Source: Sisyra terminalis
Taxonomy: Eukaryota; Arthropoda; Insecta; Neuroptera; Sisyridae
Reading direction: 5' to 3'
DNA: 64,000 bases
NCBI GenBank assembly: GCA_958496175.1
Contig: OY292280.1
Coordinates: 4,278,001-4,342,000 of the forward strand
The translations under genes were made by a program, and so were the position numbers. Under the pieces are notes generated by a model. That model did no database searches. It saw only the letters and a list, made by a program, of their open reading frames with translations, and was not told the DNA's origin. Below, one piece after another: positions 12,676-25,400 of this stretch (its first letter is position 1; every line of letters starts with the position of its first letter).

Positions 12676-12838
12676 TTTTTTTTCATTGATATTTGCCATC
12701 GCTTTATTGCTACTAATGTCTTAAACGACTCTAGGATTTATAAATCGAGAAATATCGAAAATTTACTCGATACGAGAATCGAACCCGACACGTACCAGTT
12801 GTAGAGCGGCCATTTTGACCACTCGGCCATCAATAGTT
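12676..12838 (-). mobile_element. tRNA-derived SINE, minus strand
   Basis: On the minus strand it reads GATGGCCGAGTGGTCAAAAT (A-box region), then GTCGGGTTCGATTCTCGT (B-box region), then the family tail with CTCGATTTATAAATCCTAGA, and ends in an A-run (the T-run at 12675-12683 on the plus strand). The head resembles serine/leucine-type tRNAs. Confidence 0.6.
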
Positions 12839-13310
12839 TCAAACGTATACTTTTGCTCTAATGACTCATGTCCCTTTTAGGTTGGTCAATAAATTCAATT
12901 CTAATATCGTAAAATTTTCTCTTTCGTGACTAAATTTTCAAATGGGCCAATTAAGCTTTATTAAGTGTTAATTTTCATATTTTCTGTTTCGGAAAATTTT
13001 GGACTTTTCCAGAACTCAACCGATTTGTTATGATAGACCTACGTACTGGAACATGTCACCCGAAAATCCCGTTTTGTTATTTTTATTCGCTAAAAAAATA
13101 TAATTAAATAGTCGATTCAAAGAAACTTTGCTTCCGTTTCCAGGAATTCGTGAAGGTTCAAGAAAATTCATATTTTGATGGTCCTTTTCCATAGTTAATA
13201 GTTATTTATATTGTCTTTTTTTAAAGAATTTAATAATTTTAATTTTGTTATTTCTAATTTAATTTTGAAGCCATCAAGGAACTCATTTTTCTGCCCTTAA
13301 GCAGGCTTAA

Positions 13311-13467
13311 TTCACGCTCCGACTTGCAGTCCAACTAGTCGAACTACTAGTTGGATCGCCTAAATGATCCGCTAGACATCCAACTTCCAACAATACCATT
13401 CACAGTTCGACTTTAGATCCAACTTCGAAAGTCGGATCCCTAGTTGGACTGTAAGTCGGAGCGTGAA
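13311..13467. mobile_element. MITE-C, copy 1
   Basis: Inverted ends TTCACGCTCCGACTTGCAGT and its inverse AGTCGGAGCGTGAA enclose shorter nested inverted blocks (CCAACTACTAGTTGG). Non-coding. Confidence 0.6.
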
Positions 13468-13797
13468 TTTCCTGCTTTATTTATATAATATAGTTTATAA
13501 AAGTAAACTATAAACATAAATTTAAAGAAAAACCCAAATAAATGTATTATTGCCGTATTGCCCAGATACATATTTCGATTGCCAAGCAAACCTTCACAGT
13601 GGTCATAAAATAGTATTTTGTGATTTGATGTATGATCATTGTAATGATGTATCTTGTGTCCTTTTCTATAGTGAATAGTCATTTATATTATATTTTTTTA
13701 AAGAATTTGATTATTTTATTTTTTTTATTTCTAATTTAGTTTGGAAGCCATCAAGGAACTCATTTTTCTGCCCTTAAGCAGGCTTAATTCACGCTCC

Positions 13798-13856
13798 GAC
13801 TTGCAGTCCAACTTCGAAAGTCGGATCCCTAGTTGGACTGTAAGTCGGAGCGTGAA
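13798..13856. mobile_element. MITE-C, internally deleted copy 2
   Basis: Same ends as copy 1, but only about 59 bp remain: most of the interior of copy 1 is missing. Confidence 0.55.
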
Positions 13857-14181
13857 TTTCCTGCTTTATTTATATAATTTATAAAAGTAAACTATAAACA
13901 TAAATTTGAAGAAAAACCCAAATAAATGTATTATTGCCGTATTGCCCAGATTCATATTTCGATTGCCAAGCAAACCTTCACAGTGGTCATAAAATAGTAT
14001 TTTGTGATTTGATGTATGATATATTTGATGTATGATCATTGTAATGATGTATTGTGTGTCCTTTTCCATAGTGAATAGTCATTTATATTATCTTTTTTAA
14101 AGAATTTGATTATTTTAATTTTTTTATTTCTAATTTAGTTTGGAAGCCATCAAGGAACTCATTTTTCTGCCCTTAAGCAGG

Positions 14182-14313
14182 CCATTCACGCTCCGACTTG
14201 CAGTCCAACTACTAGTTGGATCTCCTAAATGATCTGTTAGACATCCAACTTCCAACAACACCATTCACGGTCCGACTTTAGATCCAACTTCGAAAGTCGG
14301 AGCGTGAATGGCC
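14182..14313. mobile_element. MITE-C, copy 3
   Basis: Ends CCATTCACGCTCCGACTT and AAGTCGGAGCGTGAATGG form the longest terminal inverted match of the three copies. They are bordered by GCAGG and CCTGC. Confidence 0.6.
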
Positions 14314-14316
14314 TGC

Positions 14317-14720
14317 TTTAGAAGACGATTTTTATAATTCAATTATCATGGGACCAACTTCGATGTATATTCTATTCAACAAAAAAAAAAGTTCTCTAAA
14401 TAACCATATTATTATAGCTTTGATAAAGGATTTTATTTCAAATTTATTTGACCAGCTAATCAACCCCTATTTTGTTGCTTTTAGAAGACAATTTGAATTA
14501 TTAAATTGTTATGGGACCAACTTCAAAGTATACTCTTTACAAAAAAAAAAAAGAATTATCAAATTCGCTGCATTATTACGGTTTGGATAATAGATATTTA
14601 TTTCAAATTTATTTTACAACCCCTATTTTCCACCTTTAGATGTGTAATTTTTTGTAAATTTAAATGGGACCAATTTCAATGTATCGTGCCTTCATAGAAA
14701 AAGTTATCCGAAATTTTTTT
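14317..14720. repeat. Tandem repeat, about 160 bp, three diverged units
   Basis: TTTAGAAGAC begins units at about 14317 and 14480, and TTTAGATGTG a third at 14636. Each has a GGGACCAACTTC-like block followed by an A-run of 5-12. No coding signal. Confidence 0.6.
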
Positions 14721-14805
14721 TGCAGAGAATTATGTGGATTACTCCAACCTAGGCAATGGAGTCATCAAAATTAAGTAGACCAATTATCCAAAAGAAAAAA
14801 AATCT

Positions 14806-14811
14806 TTTATT
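14806..14811 (-). terminator. Candidate polyadenylation signal of PDIA6
   Basis: AATAAA on the minus strand, about 180 bp past the PDIA6 stop codon. Confidence 0.4.
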
Positions 14812-14987
14812 TTACGAACAAAATTAAATAATATTTAGTATTACAATTAATTAAAGACTTATAAAAACGTAGAAAATGATGAAATCATAATCTATTTAGT
14901 CTAATATTGGAAGTTTAAGTTTGTCGATGAGAAATTGATGAAATGTTAATTTCGGTAAGTAGTTCCTTAGAAGTTATGACTTAGACT

Positions 14988-17616
14988 TTACAGTTCATCC
15001 TTTTCGTCCAAATCGACATCCGATAAATCTATATCGTCGTCGACTATTAATTGTCCATCTTTTCCATCCCAAGGTTGTACTTCTGTTATTTTTGGAATAG
15101 CAGAGCCCTTAACTGGAGCAGTTTGACCACGACCGAATGATAAATCTCTGTAAAAAAAAGATTCAATATATCCAACAGTAGAAAAGTGGTATGGCCATTC
15201 CCAATCGAATTTCTTGGATGTTAAGTTGGGCCATTTTTAAAGTAGATTTTTAGGAACTTATGATTTTAAACTGGAAATTTACAGTTTAGGAATTTAATGT
15301 TTTATACCATCAGGACTAGAGACTTTCTTGAATTGTTGGAATTTACAAATTTTTGAAATCTAGGTATCTCTTAGTCAAAAACATTGGGTATTTTGTAGAA
15401 GTGTATAGAGCGGATATAAATCTTCTTATCTTCTGGGGATTAAAGTGGCCAATACTGTTCTAGAAAATAGTTTATCAACGTACCGTAAAAATTCGTCGAT
15501 GCCTTCCTTCGAAAACGAGCCCTTGAATGTGGAGAACTTCATTTTTTTGAAGTTGACAACCGCCATGGTTGGGTACCCGAATCCTCCCAGTTCCAGCACA
15601 TTTTCGACATCTGGTTGCGCTAAGGCTTCGGTCCAAACCCAGCTCCACTGTTTTTTCTTGTACTTTTCGCCCAGAGTTCTTAGCATATTCAAATAGTCGT
15701 TTCTACACTGCGATTGACAATCCAAAATATGTGGCAGTATCGTAAAAACGCACAACGGTGAATCTTTGCACTTGGTCAAAACATCCTCATTGATCAACTC
15801 GTGTAGTTCTGGGGCAGGAACATTTTCCTCGAATTTATCCATAGCCCATCGCACAATATCGGGACTAGTGCGACCTCCGTCATACTCCTCGGCAGAATTC
15901 TGATCTTTTTTGCCGCCAGGAAAATATTTTATCGTTGGGTACCCTTGAATTTGGTATTCCGATGCAAGGCGAGAATGAACTGTTGCATCAACAGCTCCAA
16001 GTTTCACCTAAACATTTAGTGTTATTAACTCTAATTTTGTTATTATATATGATAATAGATGGCATACTTTTCCTTTTAATTGAGTGGCAGCTTTTGCCCA
16101 GTGTGGTGCTAAGTTTTTGCAATGACCACACCAAGGAGCGAAAAATTCCACGAGCCAAATATCATCCGATTTTAATACAAGTTTCTCGAAGTTTGATTCG
16201 GTCAATTCAATCACATTGTTTTCGTCGGACTAAAAATCAAATAATTAACATATTTAATTTATGGACGACTAATGATCTAACTGGGGAATTGTAACTAAAA
16301 ATTTAAGCTTATATGGTCATCATAAAGAAGTTAAAGATGTATTAGTTTTCTTTATAGAAACCCCATCTGAAATTCACATTCCTATAATTCATTGAATTTT
16401 TATATTTTTATATTAAAAGTATAGCGGATGTAATTTGGTATGAAACACTAAGAAACAATAAGTTTTGAGGCTCAAGCAATTTCATTCTGGATATCTTAAT
16501 TTAGTAAAATCTATCCCTAAACTCTTAACTGAACTATCAGCTAGAAGTGCATACTCCTGGAAGTTTCTGAGGTTTGCTTAGCTACTTGGTTTTAACTAGG
16601 AGAAATAGGGACCCAGGAAACACTAAGAAACAATAAGTTTTGAGGCTCAAGCAACCTCATCCTGGATATCCCAACTTGGTAAAATCTATCCCTAAACTCT
16701 TAACGGAATTATAAGCTAGAAGTGCATACTTTTTTCGAGTCTTTCGAATCGGATTTTCCGGTAAGTTGAGCGTTGACTTTCCTTCGAACAGCAGCTAAAG
16801 CTGCGTCAGTAATGCCTTAAACTCTTAACTGAACTATCAGCTAGAAGTGCATACTCCTGGAAGTTTCTGAGGTTCCTGTTTCTGAGGTTTGCTTAGCTAC
16901 TTGGTTTTATGTAGGAGAAACAGGGACCCAGGAAACACTAAGAAACATTAAGTTTTGAGACTCAAGTAACCGTATCCTGGATACCCCAACTTAGTAAAAT
17001 CTATCCCTAAACTCTTAACGGAACTATAAGCTAGAAGTGCATACTTTTTTCGAGTCTTTCGAATCGGATTTTCCGGTAAGTTGAGCGTTGACTTTCCTTC
17101 GAACAGCAGCTAAAGCTGCGTCAGTAATGCCTTTGGCTGTTCTCTGGTCATTGTAGTCCTCAGGTTGTTGCTTATTAGCCGCAAAAATTTTTATTGTCGG
17201 AAACCCTTTGATTCCGTACTGGGATCCTAGTGACTTGTGCTCATCCGCATTGACAGCGCCTACTTTAACGACACCCTACAGAGTAATGTTGATATTAGTT
17301 TACAGTTTGGAACAGTTTTTCATTCAACAGTAATACTTTTAGAGCGACGGCCGCTTTTGAGTATTCCGGAACAAGCGATTGGCAATGTCCACACCATGGA
17401 GCGAAAAATTCAACCACCCAAATAGCATCACTCTGGATTACTAGTCGATCGAAATTTGCTGCGGTTAATTCTACTACTTCTGAACTAGAAGGGTACAAAG
17501 CGTGTGCTTGGGAAACCAAGCATAGGATCATCGAAAAAAGAACTGGAAATAGAAAAACAAATGTGAATTTGAAATGGGAAAACGTTGAATTGATCCTTAC
17601 ACTTTCGAATTTCCAT
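14988..17616 (-). CDS. PDIA6: Protein disulfide isomerase A6 (P5/CaBP1), 6 exons
   Basis: An ER oxidoreductase that forms and rearranges disulfides in secretory proteins. Exons: 17616-17601, 17542-17337, 17275-17045, 16229-16068, 16007-15484 and 15147-14988, giving 432 aa. The first exon is only 16 nt; spliced to exon 2 it yields [20 protein letters not shown], a clear signal peptide. Two thioredoxin domains follow, each with the active site APWCGHC (exons 2 and 4). The non-catalytic third domain contains [13 protein letters not shown] and [18 protein letters not shown]. The tail is acidic ([13 protein letters not shown]) and ends KDEL, the ER retrieval signal. Domain order and length match human PDIA6 (about 440 aa). 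Intron 3 contains an exact copy of the last 89 bp of exon 3. ABHD17 diverges from it 1.8 kb away. Confidence 0.97.
16444..17044. repeat. Tandem duplication within PDIA6 intron 3, including an exon tail
   Basis: The block AAACACTAAGAAACAATAAG starts at 16444 and 16617, and a variant starts at 16934. A 315-bp offset relates 16730-16818 to 17045-17133: 89 identical bases forming the 3' tail of PDIA6 exon 3, followed on the minus strand by the same GTATGC donor. The duplicate exon piece lacks its acceptor. Confidence 0.85.
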
Positions 17617-17868
17617 GATTTATTGCTGTATGATTCTTTTCAATAGGAATTCTTCCACTTTACACTCAACAGAGTTTTTCTTGAAAATTTTCCCAATAAC
17701 ACTTGGAAAAAACTATTAATGCATCACTATATTCTATCAAAACTAAATGCAATCAATTGCACAAATTTGTACAATTAAATGGAAGGTGAATTTAATATTA
17801 AATGCACTAAAACTTGATGACTTTCATTGGAAATTGGAAAATAAATATTTTTGCGGTATGTAAAAGCA

Positions 17869-17877
17869 TTTTATATA
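17869..17877 (-). promoter_or_regulatory. TATA box of PDIA6
   Basis: TATATAAAA on the minus strand, about 250 bp upstream of the PDIA6 start codon. It would place transcription initiation near 17840. Confidence 0.5.
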
Positions 17878-17908
17878 CAACTCAATGCAAGTACGTTGGC
17901 GTCATGTG

Positions 17909-17919
17909 ATTGGTCCACT
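17909..17919 (+). promoter_or_regulatory. ERSE-II-like unfolded-protein-response element of PDIA6
   Basis: ATTGGTCCACT matches the ERSE-II consensus ATTGG-N-CCACG at all but the last base. It lies about 35-40 bp upstream of the TATA box. ERSE-II is bound by ATF6/XBP1 with NF-Y in ER-stress genes, and PDIA6 is a typical ER-stress target in other animals. The assignment is inference. Confidence 0.4.
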
Positions 17920-19407
17920 TGGAAATGAAACGGTTGCGTGGTAAATTTGAAAATTGGCTAAGTTTTCATGAAAAAAAAAAAAACAAATGAAACGCGACCA
18001 TAAATTTAAAGATTTTCCTTTAATTTTCTGGTTCTTTTTATATTAATAGTTCTACAAAAGCTAATAGAAAATCTTGATTTCATATCAATATTGCCTATAC
18101 TGCCCATTTTCTCTACTATTTTGATGTTTATTTGAATTCTTTTAAAAATTCTGTAAGTTTTTCTTCTTTAATTTGATAGAGGTCGCTACCGAACTTGACA
18201 AATTTGTTTCCAAAATTAGCGTTTACTTTCTTCGGAAACTATTTTTGCAATTTGGATGCATTTCAGATGAACTTCCGCATCAACATATTTGTATTAAAAC
18301 CCCAAAACAAATGCAAAAAAAAAAATCCAAAATGGCGAATTTTTGAAGCCAAAGACGAGCATGTTGTTTGCTGTAAATATAAAGGGAAAAATGGATATTT
18401 TTTGACACATTCAATTTGTTAAAGTAGCTGATCTAGCGAAAGTTTTGCTCGATTCGCTGTTGTTTTTGTTTATCATTGGTGTTCTCATTTGTTTTGCACT
18501 GGCCTGCACTGGTTTACACCAGTGTTGGTGAGTTTTCCAAAGAAAATCAAATTATTGCGACTTAAATTCAAGCAATTTTATCATCTAACGTTTGTTTTTG
18601 AGTGGGTAGTCTTTTCTTTGAACTTTCCTTTTTGAAGTTGGCAAAAAATCGCAGGGCTTTTTTAATGGGCGCATCCGTTTTGCACGCACAGAGGCGTAGT
18701 ATAGAGGGCTCATGTTACGTTTTGCTGGGAACCAATTTGAAAAGATGGATAGTCGATCTTTTTTCAACGATTGTCATGTGATTGGAGCGCGGTCATTTTG
18801 AAATAGTGATGCTTTTAATGGTAGACATCAGTGGGCAGCAGTTGACAAGTGCTGATACGGTGAGATGTGCGCATGATCGGTGGAGATAGAAAGAGATAGG
18901 TTCACTGTTTTTGCTGGTATACGTGGGGTTATGACGATAGTATTGTTAATATTCGACATGGACTATCTATACTACATTTGACTATATTTCTCGGTTTGCG
19001 CTTGCGAATTCTGGCCCTCCTAACGACTAGTCAGTCTGTCCGTTTGCTACAACACAGCATTTCTCTTGTCAAAATTTTTAGAAATTTAACAATTTCCACG
19101 AAACCATAGAATGAAATTACCAATCGGATAACTTCCATTGAATATTTATTCGTGTGGGTTATAGTCGTTTCAATGTAAGGGTAGGTACTAGTGCTATTTG
19201 CTCTTTTCTGGGCGCCTACTTTGTTTGATTTCTGGTCCAGGGATATTTCAAAATATATGAACTATGGCAATTCCAGTGTTGTTATGATATACATTTGCAA
19301 TACATTCTGTGGGAATTGAAGTGATGAATGAGTGTATCGGAAGGGTACCGTAGTAATAATTAATTGTCTGTTCACCATCGGATCGGGTGCTTCGTTACTG
19401 TTCCATA
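17920..19407. other. Divergent promoter region between PDIA6 and ABHD17
   Basis: No convincing coding sequence. It should contain the ABHD17 promoter and 5' UTR. An initiator-like TCAGTC near 19031 is a possible ABHD17 start of transcription. Composition becomes more GC-rich towards 19400. Confidence 0.4.
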
Positions 19408-22400
19408 ATGAATGGGCTAAGTTTGAGCGAATTGTGTTGTTTATTTTGTTGTCCACCCTTTCCTGATCGGATTGCTGCCAAATTGGCATTCCTGCCGCCT
19501 TTACCGACCTACGACTTCCAAGCGGATGACTCCGGCTCCCGTTTCACCCTAAACTTAACGGAACGGGCAGAATGGGTCTATTCCGAACGGGAAAAAGAGA
19601 ATGTCGAAGGATTTTTCGCAAGAACCAGTCGTGGCAACCGAATTGGATGTCTATTTGTACGATGTAGTTCAACCGCACGATTCACAATTCTATATTCCCA
19701 CGGCAATGCCGTCGATCTTGGCCAAATGAGCAGTTTCTACCTCGCATTAGGCTCACGTATAAACTGTAATATTTTTAGGTAAGCCACCGAAATTGTCTTA
19801 GTATTACTTCTACTAATCTCTGGAATTTAGTTATGATTATTCAGGATATGGAGTTAGTGCTGGAAAGCCATCGGAAAAGAATCTATATGCGGATATAGAT
19901 GCCGCTTGGCATGCTCTTCGGACCCACTATGGTATCAGTCCGGAAAATATAATTCTATATGGCCAAAGTATTGGCACCGTTCCCACAGTGGATTTGGCGT
20001 CGCGTTATGAAGTTGGGGGTGTTATTCTGCATTCGCCGTTGATGTCAGGAATGCGAGTTGCCTTCCCCAACACTAAAAGGACTTGGTTCTTCGACGCATT
20101 TCCTAGGTTTGTTTCAATTTATCCTTTCAACCGAATTTTTGATTTCAACGAAACTTTATCAAATATTTGGCTCAAGTGTACTTTAGTACACCCACAATCT
20201 GGCAACGTTGCATTTTCGACTTTGTTTTTAATTTAATTCGCGATTTTTTTGCTGATTCAATTCTAATATGGTATAATTCACTCTTTTCTGGCTACATTTT
20301 CATTATGGACCGATTTAGTCGCGAATTAAATTAAAAACAAAGTCAAAAATGCAACATTGCCAGATTGTCGGTGTGCTAAAATACACATGAGCCAAATATT
20401 TAAGCACATCTTAAAAGCAAAACATATTTTGTTTTGGAGCTAAACTATTAATTTAGATTATCTGGTGGACGAGTGGCCATGGTGGCCACTTCAAAACTAA
20501 TGTGATTATACCCTAAAATCGCTACAAAACATAAGCAGCCATAAATCTAGTAAATAACCCTTTTAAAATTTCTGCTATACTAAAACAAATTTAGTTCTTT
20601 CGATTTTTCAACAGTATATAAAATATATTCTTAATACGATTTACAAAAGTACATTATAAACATAATTTTGGACAAAAACTCAAACAAATGTGATTTTTGA
20701 CGTATATGTGATCCGATACGTATTTTGATTGCGAAGCAATCAAGCAATTTCAAAAAGGTGCTGAAATTTAACAACTTAAAACAATAGGATTATACATTTG
20801 ATTAAAGTTAGCCCATAAAAATATTTTTATAACTTTGCTTAATTGTTTCTTGATTATTTAGAAGGACAATTTATGTGATAAGCCCACTGGTGTCCAAGTG
20901 GTCAAGATGGCCGCTATAAAACTGATAGGTGTTGGGTTCGAATCTTGTATCAAACAATTTTCAATATTTCTTGATTTACGGATTTTTATTAACCCTAGAA
21001 TCGTTAGACTTTGGTCATTAGCGACAGTAAATAGCAATAATTAAAAAAAGGTAAATAGCAAATTGTTCACAAAATGTAGGTTTAAATTCGTCCAATACTA
21101 CTTGACCACAAAGGAAAATAGCTTGACAATCGAAATACGTATCGGAATAATACGTGAAAAGTATATTTGTTTGAGTTTTTGTTCAAATTTGTGTTTATAG
21201 TTTACTTCTTTAAATTATATTGTATAAATTAGATCACAATTTTATATATTGTACAAGCAATTCTGTTATATACATCAATATTTTCAAGAGCTTTCCAAAA
21301 ATTGATGCAGAAGAATTATTCTTAATGAAATAATTAATCACATTCCAAAAGTAGAATATATTATATTTTGTAACTAAATTTTTAATTTAGATTAGCGTGT
21401 TAGTGAACGAGTGGTCAAGGTGGCCACTTTGAAATTGATAGGTGGTTCAAATCTTGTGACTAATATCCGTTTTATTTATTTTTTTACGCAAAAATTTGAA
21501 GAGTGCGTCTTATTACTATAATTCAAGATGGAGTAACCTGCTTATGAGCCGCATGCGGCTCAGTAGAATCATTGGCTCTTCAGTAATTAAATAATAAGTT
21601 AATGTCCAGAATATGTACCTCAATTTTGAGTTCTCTGGGTTATACTTATTTTTAGGTGAAAATACGCATTTTTTCTCTATCTTTCAGATAAAATTTTATT
21701 CGGAAGATAAATGTCATTAATTAGATATGAAAATATCGGCTATAAGTAGTGCAACAGATGTAACGGTTGAAGTATTAGCGACTTAAACTTAATTGATTAT
21801 ACTCTTTCAATGGCCTCGAAAATAAATCAATATATTTTTTGTTTTCTATATAAAATTATTATATTAGTTATAACTAATTAATTGTTAACGTTCGCTACTG
21901 TTAATTTTTATAAGGATATGATAGTTATTAAAATCTCTTGAATGCTTTTTTTTTAAAAATTCCGTGACCCTGTAGTGCTTTACTGGTGACTTTAATACAA
22001 AGAGTGCGCCACTCTATGGTCATAATAAAGCAAATATCTTTGAACAGTTGGTCCGTCGCGACGCGGACAGGGGGCGCAGCCCCCTATTACTTAATTTTTT
22101 GAAGTTATGCTTGATAACTACAATGTTGATTTTTGATAGTAATGAAAAGAATATTATGCGCTTCTTTTTATTCCATATTTTTTAAAATCAAGTCGTTTAT
22201 TCCCGCAGCAGGCGTCTATCCTGTTAATAAGAGGATGAAAAAAAAAATGAATTTACAATTTACATATAAACATTCACAAAAATTGTATAATTCAATAATC
22301 AATTTTTTTAATTTAAGTGATTAATTACGAATATATGTTTAGTTATTTAGTTACAATGCTTTAACAACTGGGACACCTATCCTGAACTTGCCCTACATAT

Positions 22401-25400
22401 CGAAATATTAGTTATATCTACTATATTTTCTAATTAATATTAATTATTACTGATTAACGTGCTTAACAACAGAAAAGTTGTCGACCCCTAATTTAATACA
22501 TTTATCTAGAGTCTAGACATCAATATTTACCTGTATACCAAATTGCATTAACATACAGCGACCTCTCTTTGTGATACAAAGTAAATTGGTTTATTATTTA
22601 ATACTCTGTTTCTCCTACAATTCACCGTTATTTTTACAGTTTAAAGTTTAATAAGCTATTTTGTATGTTAATAAAAAACTTTTGAAAGAATTTTTTTGGT
22701 ATTATAAAGGTATCTATTCTAAATATACGGCCACCATACTACGGGTGTAGTCCCTTAAATTGCATCCAACTGAAAATAAAAATCTTCTCCATATTCGTGA
22801 TACTTCACTGATCATTTCCTTCAAAACTTGGCAAAATCCCCTGGGTGCCATTTTTTTTATTCAACTTTTTATATTATTACTCAAATAAAGGAATTTACCG
22901 ATTATAAATTTAGTGAATATTTGATAATTGATTTAAAAATGGCATAAATTATCTACAAACATATCAAAATTCATTATCTTTCTTTGAATTTGAAATTTGA
23001 GCTGAAAATGTATACATATAAATATTGTAATACATCAAAATATTGTCAGCTAATTTGTAGCATTATTTTATTAAATAGGGATTTACCAGATACATTATAT
23101 TGTTTATATGAATTGCACAACAAAAAAGTATAATTTATAAAGGATAACAATCAAAATAAAACTAAGCGACATTTAAAATTTGAATCTTTTTAAACAATGG
23201 AACATCCGGTTTTTCATTTGGTGAATGCGCAATATGATCCAAAACGTTAATCGAGTCGACCGGTTTTGAAATTTGATTAGGTGCTTCAATTGTTACTTTG
23301 ATTTGATTTTTATAACGTTTATTTAATTTAGAAAAAGGTATTAAATTAATTATATATAACAATAAGAGAATATAAATATTATGCGTAGTATATAAATGAT
23401 GTTATACAAATTCCAATGTTATATGTTATTTTTAAGTATTTGTTTAAAGTTGCGCCGTTTTCCCGGGAATTCTATGGTTTAAATTCAAACTCAAACCGGA
23501 TTTCAGTTCGGCGGAAAAAATCAAAAAAATATTCTATATTTCGGTATTTTTTTGTATAATGTTTCACTTCTTCAAATTCAAACTCTGCAAAACAATTTTT
23601 TTTAGAAACTATAACTAAAAACACAAAAATTTGAATAAAAAAACTAAAAAAAAAGTGCCAGGGAAATTTTGGTAATTTTTTGAAGAAAATGATCATTAAC
23701 TTACCTCGAATCCGAGGAAACAAAATTTTTTGTATGGATACAACTTTAGAGTTGATTTTATTGGCCTCCCGTAATACCATTGCGAATTATTTTATGCTCT
23801 TTATACCATTAAGTAATTACTGTTTTGTTGATAAAAATTTAAAATTAACAATACCATTTTAAACCACGAGGCCACCGTATGTTTAAAAATCGAGTGATAC
23901 AAAGTTTAGTAGATATAAATTACACTCATTTTCGAATAGTTTTTCCAACACACCGACCGAGTTACGTATTTTGATTGCCAACTTTCATCACTCATAGAAA
24001 CTCATGAAATAATCTCAAATTCATTTCAATCTAAGTGCCAAGTGTTTCCTTTTGTGCATTGTAGTGGGAGATGAAGGTGTGGTTTCTTTCGAATTCTTGC
24101 CGAACTTGTTCGAAATTCCAATCGGCTCGTTCCCCCACTTATACAAATTCCCCACTCTTTGGAATATTTCAATTGTTTCAAATGAAGATCTATTGGTGCG
24201 ATAGACATTATTTTTGGAGGATAATAAATTATGGTTTGTTTATGTAAGAGTATTTGTACCTGAAGGGATGTTTACCACGATATAATTGGTAATTCACTTC
24301 TATAAGATCAACGCATCTCGGGTAGGTGAGTTTCTTATGGAAGGAAAGGAGGTCTCTTCGGATAATTTATGTATCCTCTTAGAAATAGTAACAGGATAGG
24401 TGTTTGAATTGGCCACTCCTTTAAGATGTTTCAATTTCTTGGCAACAAATTCTTTCACTATGATCTACTGGTGGCCTATACGTCAAGATTATGGGTTTCT
24501 AAGGTGTAAGTTCTAGGTTCAAATTCTAAGGCGAACAAGGAACTTCCTACTTATCATTCGGTACCTAGGATAGGTTGAAGGTGCCTCCGTAGGACATAAT
24601 TTGATATTTATAAAATACAAAAATTATTTATGGAATTTTTAAATTTCGTGTACAATTAAGTTAACAGTGATATTGTTTTATTATTTCACTGAAGACTCCA
24701 ACCGTTTGAGAAGGTAGAAGGGCTCAAGTGTTTTTTAGAACAATCAAATCTGGCAACGTTGCATTTTCTACTTGATTTTTTTAATTAGATTCGCGAATAA
24801 ATCGGGGGATGATGAAAATTTTGCCACAAAAGAAAAAAAATTCATATTAGAATGAAATTAAGAATTAAAAACTAAAGTAGAAAACGCCACGTTGCCAGAT
24901 TTGATTGTTCTAAAAGAGACTTGAACTGTAATCCATCGGTGAAAATTGTCTTTTATTTGTATTTACCCATAAAGTGATTTAGAAATAAAATTGCAAGAGT
25001 AACGAATCGGTGGCTCATGTGTACTTTAGCACACCCACAATCTGGCAATGTTGCATTTTCGACTATTTTTTTAAATTTAATTCGCGATTAAATCGGTCAA
25101 TAATGAAAATTTAGCCACAAAAGAGAGAATTATACCATATTAGAATGAATTAACATAAATATCGCAAATTAAATTAAAAACAAAGTCGAAAATGCAACGT
25201 TGCCAGATTGTGAGTGTGCTAAAGTACAGTTGAGCCGAATCGGTAATTTATATATCTTCTTTTTTTTTATAAATGGTTGCTTTTTTTTACTATATGTTCA
25301 GAGGATAGTTGGAGTGGGCAAATAAATTAATACTTTTTGTTTAACGCGACGTTTCGTCATGATTAATTGCTTTTTCAACAATGATACAAATAACATGTAA

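Larger units (their letters stand above)
13160..14316. repeat. Three tandem copies of a compound repeat of about 390-480 bp
   Basis: The block GAAGCCATCAAGGAACTCAT followed by CTGCCCTTAAGCAGG recurs at about 13268, 13745 and 14142. Each is followed by a MITE-C copy, and the first two also by a short MITE-A-like block (TACATATTTCGATTGCCAAG, 13568 and 13949). Short minus-strand reading frames here are by-products of the repeat. Confidence 0.75.

Noticed and set aside
13440..14069. Two similar minus-strand frames of 67-80 codons
   Set aside because: They fall entirely in tandem MITE-containing repeats and encode the same repeat-derived sequence.
17237..17425. Plus-strand frame across PDIA6 exons 2 and 3
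   Set aside because: Antisense shadow of the PDIA6 coding exons.
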